Source: Hydractinia symbiolongicarpus (Eukaryota; Cnidaria; Hydrozoa; Anthoathecata; Hydractiniidae). From it: a stretch of DNA of 64,000 nucleotides. This document shows positions 1-24,811 of this stretch, piece by piece. The translations under genes were made by a program, and so were the position numbers. Below the pieces are notes generated by a model. That model saw only the letters and a list, made by a program, of their open reading frames with translations. It was not told the DNA's origin and did not search any database. The stretch covers positions 15,376,001-15,440,000 of the forward strand of contig NC_079883.1 of the NCBI RefSeq assembly GCF_029227915.1, written 5' to 3'. Numbering within the stretch: the first letter of the stretch is position 1; each line of letters begins with the position of its first letter.

Positions 1-281
1 TGGCCGTCAAAATAATGAATTTTTCATCCATGATCTGCAAAAGTTAACAGAAGATCAATATATGTTTTTTGGAAAATTTGTGTCATTATCTTTATTACAT
101 GGTTTATTTTTAATGAAGCTGAATCAGTGCTTTTTATCATTGATAATGGACCATTCTTCTATTTTGTTTTTTATTTTAACTTTTAATACAGCTGTTTCAA
201 ATGTATTAAACATTTTGTTTCAAGATTGAAGATTTCAAGATTACATCTGTATTTTTCAACACCAACTTGTTACATTGTTAT

Positions 282-1604
282 CTACATAAATTCTGCTACA
301 GCATCAAGTAAAAGAAAGTATATTTCTAAGGCTTGCTGAATTGTACTTGGACGTCCATTTGGGTGTCCTTTCATTGCAAGGACTGTGTCTGCAAATTCAA
401 TAAACTCAGGCTTGTTGTCTGCAACAGCAATAGCAAATGTAGGATCGTTGAATTCGCTGATGTCACTAATGTCAACAAATTTCTTGAATGATTTGCTATT
501 GTATAGCTCTGGTATAAAATGTAAGGTATCTGGACGTCCGCGTGGTAGGGTTGAACCTCTGCTCGGTGCAATGATATGTTGATTCCAGCGCACCGCCATA
601 TCATCTAAATCTTTTCGAATCAAGTGCATGAAACAAAAACGAGCGCATTGAGCAATCAATACATTGCCACCATCCAAATAGCCCATCCCAGAAAGCTCTG
701 CAAAAAACTCTCTCCACCACATTGGTCTATCCTTGGCCAACTGCGACCAAAAACATTCAATCCTTTGATTGTTCGGAGAGGATCCCACGATGAAACTGCC
801 GAGACCAGCATACTCATCCGTGTGATCAGCCCTCATGCATATCTGAATGGCCTCGATTATGCTGTTCTCGGTCCCGTCGTCGCTTTTTATTCTAGTAGGT
901 AGTTTGTTTAACTGGGTTACAGCTTCTAAGAAATAGTTGGCAACAACTTCTGGTCGTTTATTTGTGGGTCCAACTTCGAGCCAAATTAATCGGCGGGAAA
1001 ACCCGTCAATACAACCGTGTATACTGAAACCGTAGGGCTTCAGTTTGTCATGCCCGTCCAAGTGCCATAAAAATCTGGTCCAGGTACGCTGTAGATTCGG
1101 CGCCTCAACCGTTTCTTTGCGCGACTTTCAACTCCTACTGGATCCAACTCTCTTAAAATTTCCATGACAGATGATCTTCTGGCTGGTATTCCGTTTGCCT
1201 TTATGGCCTTCCACAGCTTTCTGTAGCCTAAAAAAAGTAAACAACTGTAATAACAGTTTTCACGCCTGGTAGAAAATGCTTGGGAACAAGACATTAAAAA
1301 ATTTAAGTCCTGTTCGTATACTCATGCTATAATACCTAGTGACTTTCCACTTCCAGTCAATTCACTTGAAATCGCTTGAATCACTTCCTCTCTGGACTCG
1401 TACTGACCAATTGCGTCGTCTCAAGCCCATTTTTCTTAAACTTCTTTTCAATGTTGACAAACTTATGTAAATACTGTGATGAATTGCAAGAAAAGATATT
1501 ATTTCAAGATTTGTCATGTCTTGAGAGAAGTATTGCGATATCAAAGAATCACGATCACTGTTAACACTCACTGAAATGCATTGCAAGTGCGTTGGTATAG
1601 GCAT
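282..1604 (-). pseudogene. IS3EU-like DDE transposase/integrase gene, one intron, frameshifted
   Basis: This is a cut-and-paste transposase-like gene with an rve-type DDE core. The N-terminal part (1604-1362) has a helix-turn-helix-like region ending in TLKRSLRKMGLRRR. A 108-bp intron (1335-1228, GTATTA...TTTTTAG) is inferred, because splicing joins 'GKSL' to 'GYRKLWKAIKANG' in phase. The core (282-1061) shows the first Asp in WHLDGHDK, the second in IKSDDGTEN and the Glu in NQRIECFW, in the spacing of this animal transposase family. Breaks are one frameshift near 1420 in the HTH exon and one in a T-run near 1060. The DDE triad is intact, so inactivation looks mild. No terminal inverted repeats were located. 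The family name IS3EU is from memory of the motif set; another eukaryotic DDE/integrase family is possible. Confidence 0.7.
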
Positions 1605-1749
1605 TATGGCTTCGAGCTATGCTTTCAAAAGTCCATGCTGTTTCCATTAAAAGAGAAAAAAAGCGCGAAAGAAAATTAATTTTAAAGACCAGATCGATGA
1701 TATGTAGGCCTGCGATATTTAAAATATTTTTTCGTCCAGTCTATATAAA

Positions 1750-1905
1750 TTTTCTCGCAATATTTGGAAATTCTCGCGCATTGTTGAATATTCTCGCGCA
1801 GTGGACAAAAAAATTCTCGCATAGTTTATAAGCTCTCGCGCAGTGTAGTGGAAAATTCTCGCACATTTTAGAATTCTCGCGCAGTGTATAAAAAATTCTC
1901 GCACT
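1750..1905. repeat. Short-motif repeat field, TTCTCGC(G/A)CA
   Basis: About eight copies of TTCTCGCGCA or close variants are spaced roughly 17-24 bp apart in AT-rich sequence. Open frames across it on the minus strand are low-complexity by-products of the repeat. Confidence 0.7.
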
Positions 1906-2709
1906 GTGACCCTTGTGGGCCATCGTAAACATGTAAGGAGAGCCTTAGAATTGAATTTAAAAAATTGGTATATTGTAAAAAACGTAATGTAAACTTAAAG
2001 ATTGTATCTTTCTCCACTTGCGTCAATTCCCCCTTGCCACATTTAAATGGTTAATCACTTAAAAATATTTTAAATTTAACCTGATCTTGACAAAAAATAC
2101 TAATGGTATAAGAGTGATATTTAGTTGTTTTGAAGTGGGGGGTAAGCTTTAAAAAGAGAAGTTAATAGTTAGACAAACAAATTCTAGTTGCTTTTCTATC
2201 TGAAATCAGTAAAGTTAGAAGCTAATTTGCCTATGTTGTACTCCATTTTCCATAGCTTAACATAGCATAACATTGAAAACTTATCTAAATATAGCCAGCC
2301 TATAGCTATACTTAAAATACTGTGTCCTGTTAAATGCAAAAAAAATACAGTATATAGCTAGCTAGGTACAGGGAAGCACAAGTTAAAATATTTATTACCT
2401 AAGCTATTTCAATCACACCCCAATCAAATTTTCTGTAAAGAAGAATTCTGGAGGTTGAATAGCTATATATTCTGGAAGGTTTTCCAGAAAGCAATGCAAT
2501 ATTAATATCTTTTTTAACAGCTATGTTTAGTCCCTTCTGGAGCTTTCTAACAATAACCAGCATGAGAACGGTTTCAAGACTCCCAAAAACGATTGAATAT
2601 TTCTGCTAGCCTGCAAACCATGCCATGTGATAAAGTGAGAGTACACAGTATCTGTACCACTGGCTGTGCAGCGTCCAGGCTCTGTGCCGTCTCTATCTAT
2701 ATAGATATG
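1906..2709. other. Gene-free intergenic sequence
   Basis: AT-rich sequence with only short open frames that show no codon bias or recognisable motif. I see no gene, RNA or transposon signature here. Confidence 0.5.
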
Positions 2710-3270
2710 ACGTACGGAGTGTGGTTTCTATACGGAGTAATACTCCGTATACTTGGAGTAATACTCCGTATAGCTGCTATACGGAGTTTGGTTTAGCTAT
2801 ACGGAGTCTGCCAACGAATGTTCTTAAAGTGAAAATATTGCAACATATGACTGTTTAAAGAACAAGTTAAAAAGACAAGCACGTTATTTTCCTACTTTTT
2901 ATCCATCGTAAACATACGAGGTATATTGTAGTTATACGGAGTGTGGGAACATCAGTTTGATTGAAAAAAAGGATTATGGCATACAGAGTGTGACATACCG
3001 AGAGTATGTTATGCAGAATTCGCTATGTGGAGTATGCAGAATTTGCTATAAGGAGTATGCCATACGGAGTATGCTATACGGAGTGTGACATGCTTACTAT
3101 ACTGAGTGTGACAGGCTTAGTATATGGAATGTGAGATGCTTAGTATACGGAGTGTGACATGCTTACTATACGGAATATGACATGCTTATATATACGAAGT
3201 ATGCTATACGGAGTGTGACAGGCTGACTATACGGAGTGTGCCATGCTAAGTATGCTTAGTGTGACATGTT
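2710..3270. repeat. TACGGAGT minisatellite-like field
   Basis: Well over ten copies of (TA)TACGGAGT occur in direct orientation, with a few inverted (ACTCCGTATA) near 2740-2790. From about 3060 to 3250 they form a longer unit of roughly 33 bp, 'TATACGGAGTGTGACATGCTTAC', with point variants. This looks like a degenerate tandem or satellite array. Confidence 0.75.
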
Positions 3271-5052
3271 TGGTAGGAACAGAATTCGATGTATTGTTAA
3301 TAAGTTAGGGTTTACAATGGCTGGTATAAAAGTACACAATTTTAAAGTTACATAATAACACAATTTTCTAAACTGGAATAGCTCAGAGTAAATTTTTAAT
3401 AAGAATGCTTGGTTTAGACTTCGACGCTCATGCTGCATTCGCTAATGTCTAGCCAAACCAGTCTCAGCATTATACTCGCGACGCAGACAAAGCTGTCTGC
3501 GCCGCTCGCGGCTTTGAGATATTTAAATATTTCCGTCTATATGGAGTAAACATTCCGCTCCGCGTGGCGCTGGCGGAAATCAATAATGAATCAAGAAAAA
3601 GTTAGATCAAAATAAATATTGAACAACATGAGAAGAACATATTTATTATTTTATGCTACTGAACGCATGAAACAAATTAATATTTTTCTGTGAGTAAAGA
3701 TAAAGAAAGTAAAGTTCATGAATAAAGATGAAGCCACCATATTGCGCGTTCGGTGTGTATATTTATTCAAATTTGGCGCCATCTTACATAACAAACTTCA
3801 TTGTAAAAATGGGACTCAAAACATGAAAAAATTGTTGGTAATACCAGATATTTCTGAAGTTCAGAGAAGTTCAATCGAAGGTTTTAAAATGCTGTTACTA
3901 TTATAGTACGTAAAATGTTCTTGGTATCTCAAGTTAGAGATCTTATTTTTGATGTTTACTGGTCAGTACAGCCAAAACCCACTTATTTTCATTCCATACA
4001 GCCACGAAAATTCTGTAATGTTGTTTGAGTCATGAAATATAGTTATTTATTTATTATAGTAGCTACCTTGTAGATTTCCGACTTAGAAATCTATATTTTT
4101 TTCTCTCGCTAAAAATTGATTTTCTGGCCGCCAAAAAAATAATTTTTTGTTCGTCGTATTAAAAAACGCTGCAACCGCAAGTTACTACAAGGAAATGTAT
4201 CACAACTCGACAGTTTTTTTTTAAAATTCATAATTCTGAGTTTTGAAAGACCTAGCAGCCACCAAACCACCTTCAGCATTTTACAATGCTGGACTTTTCC
4301 AGAACATGTGCCAATACTGCACATTGAACCCAAGATTTTCTTCCGCAACTCGAAAAGTTTTACAGTTGTTGTCAGAATAACTTAAGGGAGAATACAAGCC
4401 TTCTGTTTAATTTCATTGTTCTATTTTTTCCACTTTTTAATTTTTGTAAACTTTTCAGAAGCATGACACTGGGGTATAACACACATGTAAAAATTACATT
4501 TAAAAAAAAATACGTTCGTGGCAGTATAAAGCTATAGTGAAAAACCATACTCCACAGCTAAAGTAACAGAGTGCATACGTAAAACACATTAAGTTTGTGG
4601 CAAAATTTAAAGCCTGGATGCTTGATAATTTTATATTCGATGGAAGAAGATCTAAATATAGCAGGTAGATTTATTTTCTCATTGTAAATGTTTTAACTGT
4701 CAGAATTAACATAGAAATCCTTATGTGATATCATTCTCGTATTAATTAATTAGGGAAAAGATAAAAGTCAGAATTTACACAAAAATTGCGCACAAGGAAA
4801 AAATATAAAAAATAAAAATCATGTCGAGAATATATACAAAAAACAGACAAATAATTATAGATTCCTATGCAGCATATCTTTATACAAATTCTTCTGTAGA
4901 CGAAAAAAAGGACAAGACAAAAACAAAATTCAATTTTAGGAGTGTAGCTTAAACGTACATAACCGAAAAAAAAAACAATCGCGCAAGAATCCCACAAATT
5001 ACTTGTCAGTACACGCGATCGGAAAAACAGACGCAAGTGATTTAAACGTAAG
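3271..5052. other. Gene-free stretch and 3' flank of the kinase gene
   Basis: No coding signal was found. Bases 4700-5052 would include the 3' UTR of the minus-strand kinase gene that ends at 5053. A GC-rich patch at about 3470-3570 (CTCGCGACGCAGAC..., GCGCCGCTCGCGGC) contains short self-complementary stretches. Confidence 0.45.
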
Positions 5053-20079
<15,027 letters not shown>

Positions 20080-20332
20080 AGAAATTTGCACTCATTACAC
20101 TAAAAAACGTTGTAAATATGGCATCACAGAAAAAAAACTGCAAGTTCAGTTTTTAAGACATGGAACTCGGAAGCAAATAGGATGCACTCAATGTAGAAAA
20201 TGCCGCTTTTTTCATCCTGCAATGTGTCCCGCATTTATTAGCAAAAACCAATGCTTCGACCTTAGCTGTCCACTAAACTATGTAAAAGGTACCAAAAGAA
20301 AGATAGTTGCCAACGCCCCAGAGCAGCAGTAA
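20080..20332 (+). pseudogene. Retroelement ORF1-like CCCH zinc-finger fragment
   Basis: The frame 19862-20332 becomes protein-like from about 20080. It has repeated Cys/His spacing (ICTHYTKKRCKYGI, then IGCTQCRKCRFFHPAMC, then CFDLSCPLNYVKGTKRK). This spacing resembles the CCCH/zinc-knuckle region in ORF1 of cnidarian LINE-type elements. No reverse transcriptase follows within reach, so it is a relic. Family assignment is by pattern only. Confidence 0.45.
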
Positions 20333-21063
20333 GTCCATGATCAACCAACAAAACCATTCCAGTGCTAAGTCTAATGACAGATTAACTCAAAAGCGGCATC
20401 GTGGCAAGGGCGAAATACCGACATTGGCCAAAACTCGTTATCAATGATAATGACGTCAGCAAGACTAACGCTAAGCGAACAGTGGTAACAGAGCTTAGTA
20501 AGTACATGTCGAATGACATAACGTTTGACTCAATCATCGTCCTCGTATTCCTGTCACTGAAGAGCACGAAATCTGGCTTTGCCTCTAATACATCAACTTT
20601 TAGGACAAATGATTAGCGTTGTATAACACTAATATCAGATAAAAGAACTGGGAAACCTTTCTTAAGACGCTTTATACACTACGATGGATGGGAGATGGGT
20701 GATTGCTGTACAAATCTCTTTAATAATTAACCATGATCGACAAAGTTCAGGAAGTGGGTATCGTCTTGAAATATGGAGGAAGAATTTTTTGCAACTTTTA
20801 AAATTCTTGCGGTGAAGTTATTTCATATTTATAATAGCATAATTTTAATTTGGTAATATTTTTGACGCACCATAAAAAACCAAAATAAACTCCATTGATC
20901 TAAGTTAACACCAACAAATATAATCTTCTCTCAAGGGTTGCATCTATTTTGGTCCACAAATCTAAAACCTAATAAGCCCAGACGACAGATTATGCACTTA
21001 TGCACTTATTTATCGAAAATCACAATCTGAAATCGCTTTGAGCTATCGTACGTGTGTATCGTA

Positions 21064-21121
21064 CGTATTGTACGTATGTGTCCTACCAACGACCGTCGGT
21101 AGGACACATACGTACGATACG
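21064..21121. repeat. Inverted repeat (24-bp stem, 10-nt loop)
   Basis: The arms 21070-21087 and 21098-21115 (GTACGTATGTGTCCTACC and its complement) pair perfectly over 18 bp. The outer 6 bp pair with one mismatch. The loop is AACGACCGTC. It could be a small MITE end or a structured RNA; nothing discriminates. Confidence 0.75.
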
Positions 21122-21528
21122 TCGGAAGGACAGTAAGAGAAACTTGCAATATAATTTGCACAATCTTTGCCAGCGATTATTTGACCGCACCTTAAGATGA
21201 AGATGAATGAAAGGATATTTACAATAATTTCGAAAAAAATTTGGAATCCACTAAATAATTATCGGTACCATAAAAGGGAATGCAGACAAATGAAGTAGGT
21301 AAGGAGGAATTCAATAAACTTTTGATAGCAGGAATTCACAAAATTGTAGAACACTAAATCCTCTAATTCCAAAGATACACTCTTTATAAGAACGAGGAAA
21401 TTCCAACCTCGTTTCCAAGGCATTTTGCCTTTTTAATAAATGTTATAGCGGCAAAAAAGTTCTTTGCACAGTCTGCACAAAAAAGTATATATGCTCCGCT
21501 GCGCGGGGGGGTTTTTGTAAAAAAGGGC

Positions 21529-21534
21529 TCGGGG
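21529..21534. repeat. Target-site duplication of element A, left copy
   Basis: TCGGGG directly precedes the left terminal repeat; the same six bases occur at 34184-34189. Confidence 0.8.
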
Positions 21535-21785
21535 AGTAGTAGTAAGGAGTAAGCATATACAGTTTTCGCTCCTTCCACACCTTTTAATCACAAAAACCCC
21601 GCTTTCACCATTTCCACCACCACCTCATCCCAAAAACAAGTAAAAAACGAAATCATATACTGATATCAACACATAATAATATGCCAATAACCAACACATA
21701 CTCATATTAATACAAATAATAATAATATATGACGTCATACGCTAAATCATACAAATATGAGTAAGGGAAATTCCCAAAATATTCA
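21535..21785 (+). repeat. Left terminal inverted repeat of element A
   Basis: Pairs with 33885-34184. Shared landmarks in order are AGTAGTAGTAAGGAG, ACACCTTTTAATCACAAAAA, CCACCACCTCATCCCAAAA, ATGACGTCAT and GAGTAAGGGAAATTCC. It is shorter than the right copy, which carries an extra block of roughly 50-100 bp. Confidence 0.9.
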
Positions 21786-21836
21786 ATCCTTGACCAAATC
21801 AAAAAATTTTACTGATGGATCTTAGTGTATAATAAT

Positions 21837-22092
21837 AAGATGTCCATTAATGATCATCTCATAACGCCTGATCGAATAGTCCGTGCTGATTCATGGACAC
21901 TAATGTTCGTACCCGATTATTTAAAGACACAGGAAATGTGCACTGCCGTAGTTCGTGAATATCCCTGGACATTAATGTTAGTACCCGATCATTTCAAGAC
22001 ACAAGCAAATGTGTGACCGAGCAGTTCGCGAATATCCTAAGATCATTGAATATGTTCCAGATCGTTTCAGAGCCATGGTTACCCGAAGCCTT
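21837..22092 (+). pseudogene. DUF4116-like repeat protein, one frameshift
   Basis: A small protein built of repeats of the form 'PWTLMFVPDYLKTQEMCTAVV'. Units with VPD(Y/H)(L/F)KTQ..C are seen at about 21880, 21950 and (after a frameshift at about 22008) 22030-22070. The pattern matches the DUF4116-type repeats I associate with cnidarian Polintons. The homologue in element B (35673-35921) is open. Function is unknown. The two in-frame ATGs (21825 and 21840) leave the start uncertain. Confidence 0.7.
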
Positions 22093-22101
22093 TAAAAATA
22101 A

Positions 22102-22260
22102 ATGACTGAGTATTGTGATGAATGTGGGATTGATCTCGATCAATATGATAGATGCAAATGTGGACGGAGGCTAATCATAAAAGGAAGGATGCTGTGCTCG
22201 CAGCACTATATGATGTATATAACGTATAATGGAGGTTATTGTGCCTGTAAAAATCCTTAG
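22102..22260 (+). CDS. Small Cys-rich (zinc-ribbon-like) protein, 52 aa
   Basis: An intact 52-codon frame with Cys at CDEC, CKC, MLC and CAC (CxxC...CxC...C...CxC), consistent with one or two bound zinc ions. It starts at ATG after AAAAATAA, the start context common in this element, 9 bases after the repeat-protein stop. Element B carries a homologue with an in-frame TAG (36040-36201). Function is unknown. Conservation between the two elements argues that it is a real gene. Confidence 0.65.
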   Translation: MTEYCDECGIDLDQYDRCKCGRRLIIKGRMLCSQHYMMYITYNGGYCACKNP

Positions 22261-22284
22261 TTGGAGTCCAATTTCAATAAATAA

Positions 22285-22827
22285 ATGTTCAAATTTTACA
22301 ATGACTCCGTAGAGACAAGGATTTTTTACAGTAAACGAACAGATGCTAGGTTCGTAGTAGGCTATAAACATGATAGTAAGATATCATCGCTATTAATTCG
22401 AACACCGAGAGGTCTATATAGCAACGGTGCATCCAGATACTTTGATGGCTCGTCACTTACAATGTCATTCGATATACATAACCATCAAGAATGGTTGGAT
22501 AAATAACAGATTATCCTAGCCAAAATTGAAAAATTATATGGTAATGAATTCTCAACCTCATCAGTAAAAAACGATCGGTATCTGAACACAAAGGTCAAGG
22601 AATGGGAAGGTGAGGTGACAACTGATTTTTATGATCAACCAGTACCACTGAAGCAGCCCTGCGAATGCAGATGCGTCATCAAGGTTTCCAGTATTTATAA
22701 GCAAGGCTCCAAGCACTATCTGCTGGTCTTGCTCGAAGAATGTAAATACAAGCCGGTACCTGTAACTTTAGTAACAAGGCATCTTATTGATTCAGATAAC
22801 GACGAGGAACCATTCGTTATAGTATAA
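22285..22827 (+). pseudogene. Unknown Polinton protein (about 180 aa), one in-frame stop
   Basis: The frame is continuous apart from one TAA at 22504-22506. Conserved segments with element B (36226-36829) are DSVETR.FYS, RFV(V/I)GYKH, KISSLLI.TPRG and QPCEC, plus a C-terminal KHxxxVLLEECKYKPV. Relative to B, this copy lacks about 28 residues after FYS. It starts at ATG in the context AATAAATAAATG. No known domain was recognised; a nucleic-acid-binding role would be a guess. Confidence 0.65.
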
Positions 22828-22831
22828 TAAA

Positions 22832-23094
22832 ATGAACGATTTGAAAAGAGAAGCGAGAGAATTAGGGATACGTGGGTATTCAACCCTTGCTGATCTTATC
22901 GCTGTGATTAATATGGTTAAATATATAGATATTTCAGCGCAGACAGATGGTCCATACTGCAAGGCATGTGTCGATAATCAATGTAGATCCTAGAGGAGTA
23001 TATAAGGGGCCTAGAGGCAAAACAAAAGCGAACCATTATATATGATAATAACCTAGTTGACGCTAGTACAGGTGAGGTTGTGGGTACCATCTAA
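22832..23094 (+). pseudogene. Rho-N/SAP-like small protein, frameshifted
   Basis: The N-terminus NDLKREARELGIRGYSTL fits the Rho-N/SAP-like helix-extended-loop fold ('LK..A...GI.GYSTL.KADL'). It is truncated by a 7-residue deletion after STL and by a frameshift near 22978. The tail to 23094 (ending TGEVVGTI) is conserved in element B. The product may bind DNA, by analogy with Rho-N/SAP domains. Confidence 0.55.
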
Positions 23095-23139
23095 TGTATT
23101 GTTAATATGCATTAGATTATGAATACGCTGGCGGTTCGT

Positions 23140-23790
23140 CTAGGTAGCGCTGACATACTGGGCAGATTGAAGTTTTTTGAGCAGTTCATCTTTCGCCTCC
23201 TCACGCCCTTTCGCTATAAGCTGCTGTCTCTCCCGTTCATTGATAGAGTACATGATTTTGTGTTTTCGTCGTCGGGATTGCTCCTTAAGCAGCATGTACT
23301 TCTGTTTCTCCTGCATGATTAAGCTGAAGTCATGGTCGCTAATAATACCATTCTCCACAGCTGTAGAGATCTAGTCAACGATAGAGTTGAGCTTAGTCTC
23401 CGCCAGTAGTCTGATGCTCTCATGCTTCTTACTCTTGACACCTAACCTCTTCCCCGCATTCTGCAGACCAGCTTGTCCCAATCCTACAGCTATGGTGATG
23501 CCTCCCATGGCTACGGCCAATGGTAAACCGATACCCGAGATCAAGCCACTAATACCAACGCCTGAAGTTATCACACTTAACGCCAATAGCCCGTGATCCA
23601 TGTATCTAACCCACGCATCATGCATTTTGAACCTTTTAGCGAGCTTGTCCCGCTCTTTAATCTCATTGCGTAGGTATTGTTCCACTTCTTCGATTTTCTT
23701 CAGTCTATAGACTTGTGAACTGTCCTCCTCCGTACCCTCCATAGGTGCAGGCTGTAGGCTCGGATAAAGCTTTGCTATATCAGCACTCAT
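23140..23790 (-). pseudogene. Conserved cnidarian-Polinton membrane protein, one in-frame stop
   Basis: The first part (23790-23371, 139 aa) begins near KLYPSL and contains a predicted coiled segment (YRLKKIEEVEQYLRNEIKER). Two glycine-rich hydrophobic segments follow (LLALSVITSGVGISGLISG and LAVAMGGITIAVGLG), then KKHESIRLLAETKLNSI. One TAG (about 23371) interrupts the frame, which then continues with ENGIISDHDFSLIMQEKQKY to 23140. I recognise this architecture from many cnidarian Polinton-linked proteins of unknown function. The start is ATG in GAATAAATG. It abuts the minor capsid gene upstream at 23791. Confidence 0.75.
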
Positions 23791-24480
23791 TTATTCTAGA
23801 AACATATGTATATTAATTCCAACGAAAGGGTTCTTATCTTGATACTCGTTGATGAGCATGAAATTTAACCTGTCTGTTGAACCTTTAAGGAGGAGGTATA
23901 TAGGTGAATCAAACGTCCATGTCACCATATCTCCCCAAGCGTTTAGTTCTTTAATTGGAAGCACGGCTAGTATATTGGATTTCTCACCATTTAAAAGAGA
24001 ATAATCCGGATCCAGCTGGTGGCATACGAGTCTCAGCCGCTGATGAATGTCTCTGCTGTACTTGCTGTCGTAGTCACCCACTGAAAATAGTACCTTGTTA
24101 TTAAAAGCATAGCCCATAAGGTCTTGCAGCGGTTGATCAATTATCACAACATACCCTTTATTAACCCTAATCCTACAGACGCCGTTCCTGAGTACAAATA
24201 GCTCTATCCTATCCCCTGCTTGGTTTTTGACAATAGTTGAGAGATCCACGATTCTATACAAGCCCAGCTCGATAGGGATTGTGACTTCCAATGGCCCTAC
24301 ATTAAACGTCCCGTCACTTATATTGCCACCCGCTTTATATATATTGAATTCACTCTTTTAATAAAGATTCACCCACCTGGGTCTAATAGTAATAGATTTA
24401 AGAGCGATCCTGGTATCCTCAGTCATATATTCGTCAAAGACTATCGGCTTAGATATGTCGGTTATATATAACTGTCGCAT
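23791..24480 (-). pseudogene. Putative minor capsid (penton-like) protein, one in-frame stop
   Basis: Starts at ATG 24480 (MRQLYITDIS...). A TAA at 24358-24360 splits it after about 40 residues; the remainder is open to 23791. The layout resembles Polinton minor capsid/penton jelly-roll proteins: an N-terminal 'RIALKSITI' strand, then a GLYRIVDL segment, then late beta strands ending FVGINIHMFLE. The homologue in B spans 38473-37803. The penton assignment is inference from position and strand-like pattern; no catalytic motif is expected. Confidence 0.6.
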
Positions 24481-24497
24481 CTTTCTTTAAAGAAACA
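24481..24497. promoter_or_regulatory. 17-bp divergent intergenic region with palindrome
   Basis: Bases between the minus-strand ATG (24480) and plus-strand ATG (24498) contain the perfect palindrome TTTCTTTAAAGAAA. At such a short distance any promoter must serve both genes. Element B has a decayed version (TTTCTTTAAGAAC). Confidence 0.5.
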
Positions 24498-24772
24498 ATG
24501 AATATATATTTCTATAAACCAAATGCAAGATATATCTCCAATGGGAGCGTTATCTTGAGAGACTTAACGGCTCTGATCTCATTGTGCAATCTATCGTTGT
24601 TGATGCGAAAGGCTCGTCATTTAAAGTAAGGTTCCCGATATCTTTGTATGCATATCTTGATATGCATCCACCACCAGCTCCATCGTCAGCAATAGCTCAT
24701 GAGGAAACTAAGGCTACTATTATCACTGTGGGGATATTGCTAATTATCACCTATATATGGATGAAACATTAA
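24498..24772 (+). pseudogene. Truncated Polinton protein with C-terminal membrane segment, frameshifted
   Basis: The N-terminal part matches the element B gene at 38492 (RYLE.L.GSDLIVQSIVVDAKGSSFKV), with a frameshift near 24540. After SSFKV the sequence diverges completely from B and ends with a hydrophobic segment (ATIITVGILLIITYIWM). The long conserved 'WDIKHFN.PLPLVRA' region of B is absent here, so a deletion or recombination has swapped the tail. Confidence 0.55.
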
Positions 24773-24811
24773 GATTGTCATCTGGTAAGTTAGGTGGTTT
24801 ACCAGAATAAT

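Larger units (their letters stand above)
20333..21534. other. Gene-free flank of element A
   Basis: No coding signal. Contains the inverted repeat at 21064-21121 and a G-run (21501-21511) close to the Polinton insertion point. Confidence 0.45.

Noticed and set aside
282-1604. Bacterial IS contamination
   Set aside because: A spliceable intron and the animal-type motif set point to a eukaryotic element.
1750-3270. CRISPR-like spaced repeats
   Set aside because: The units are 8-10 bp with variable spacing in an animal genome with introns; there is no cas gene.
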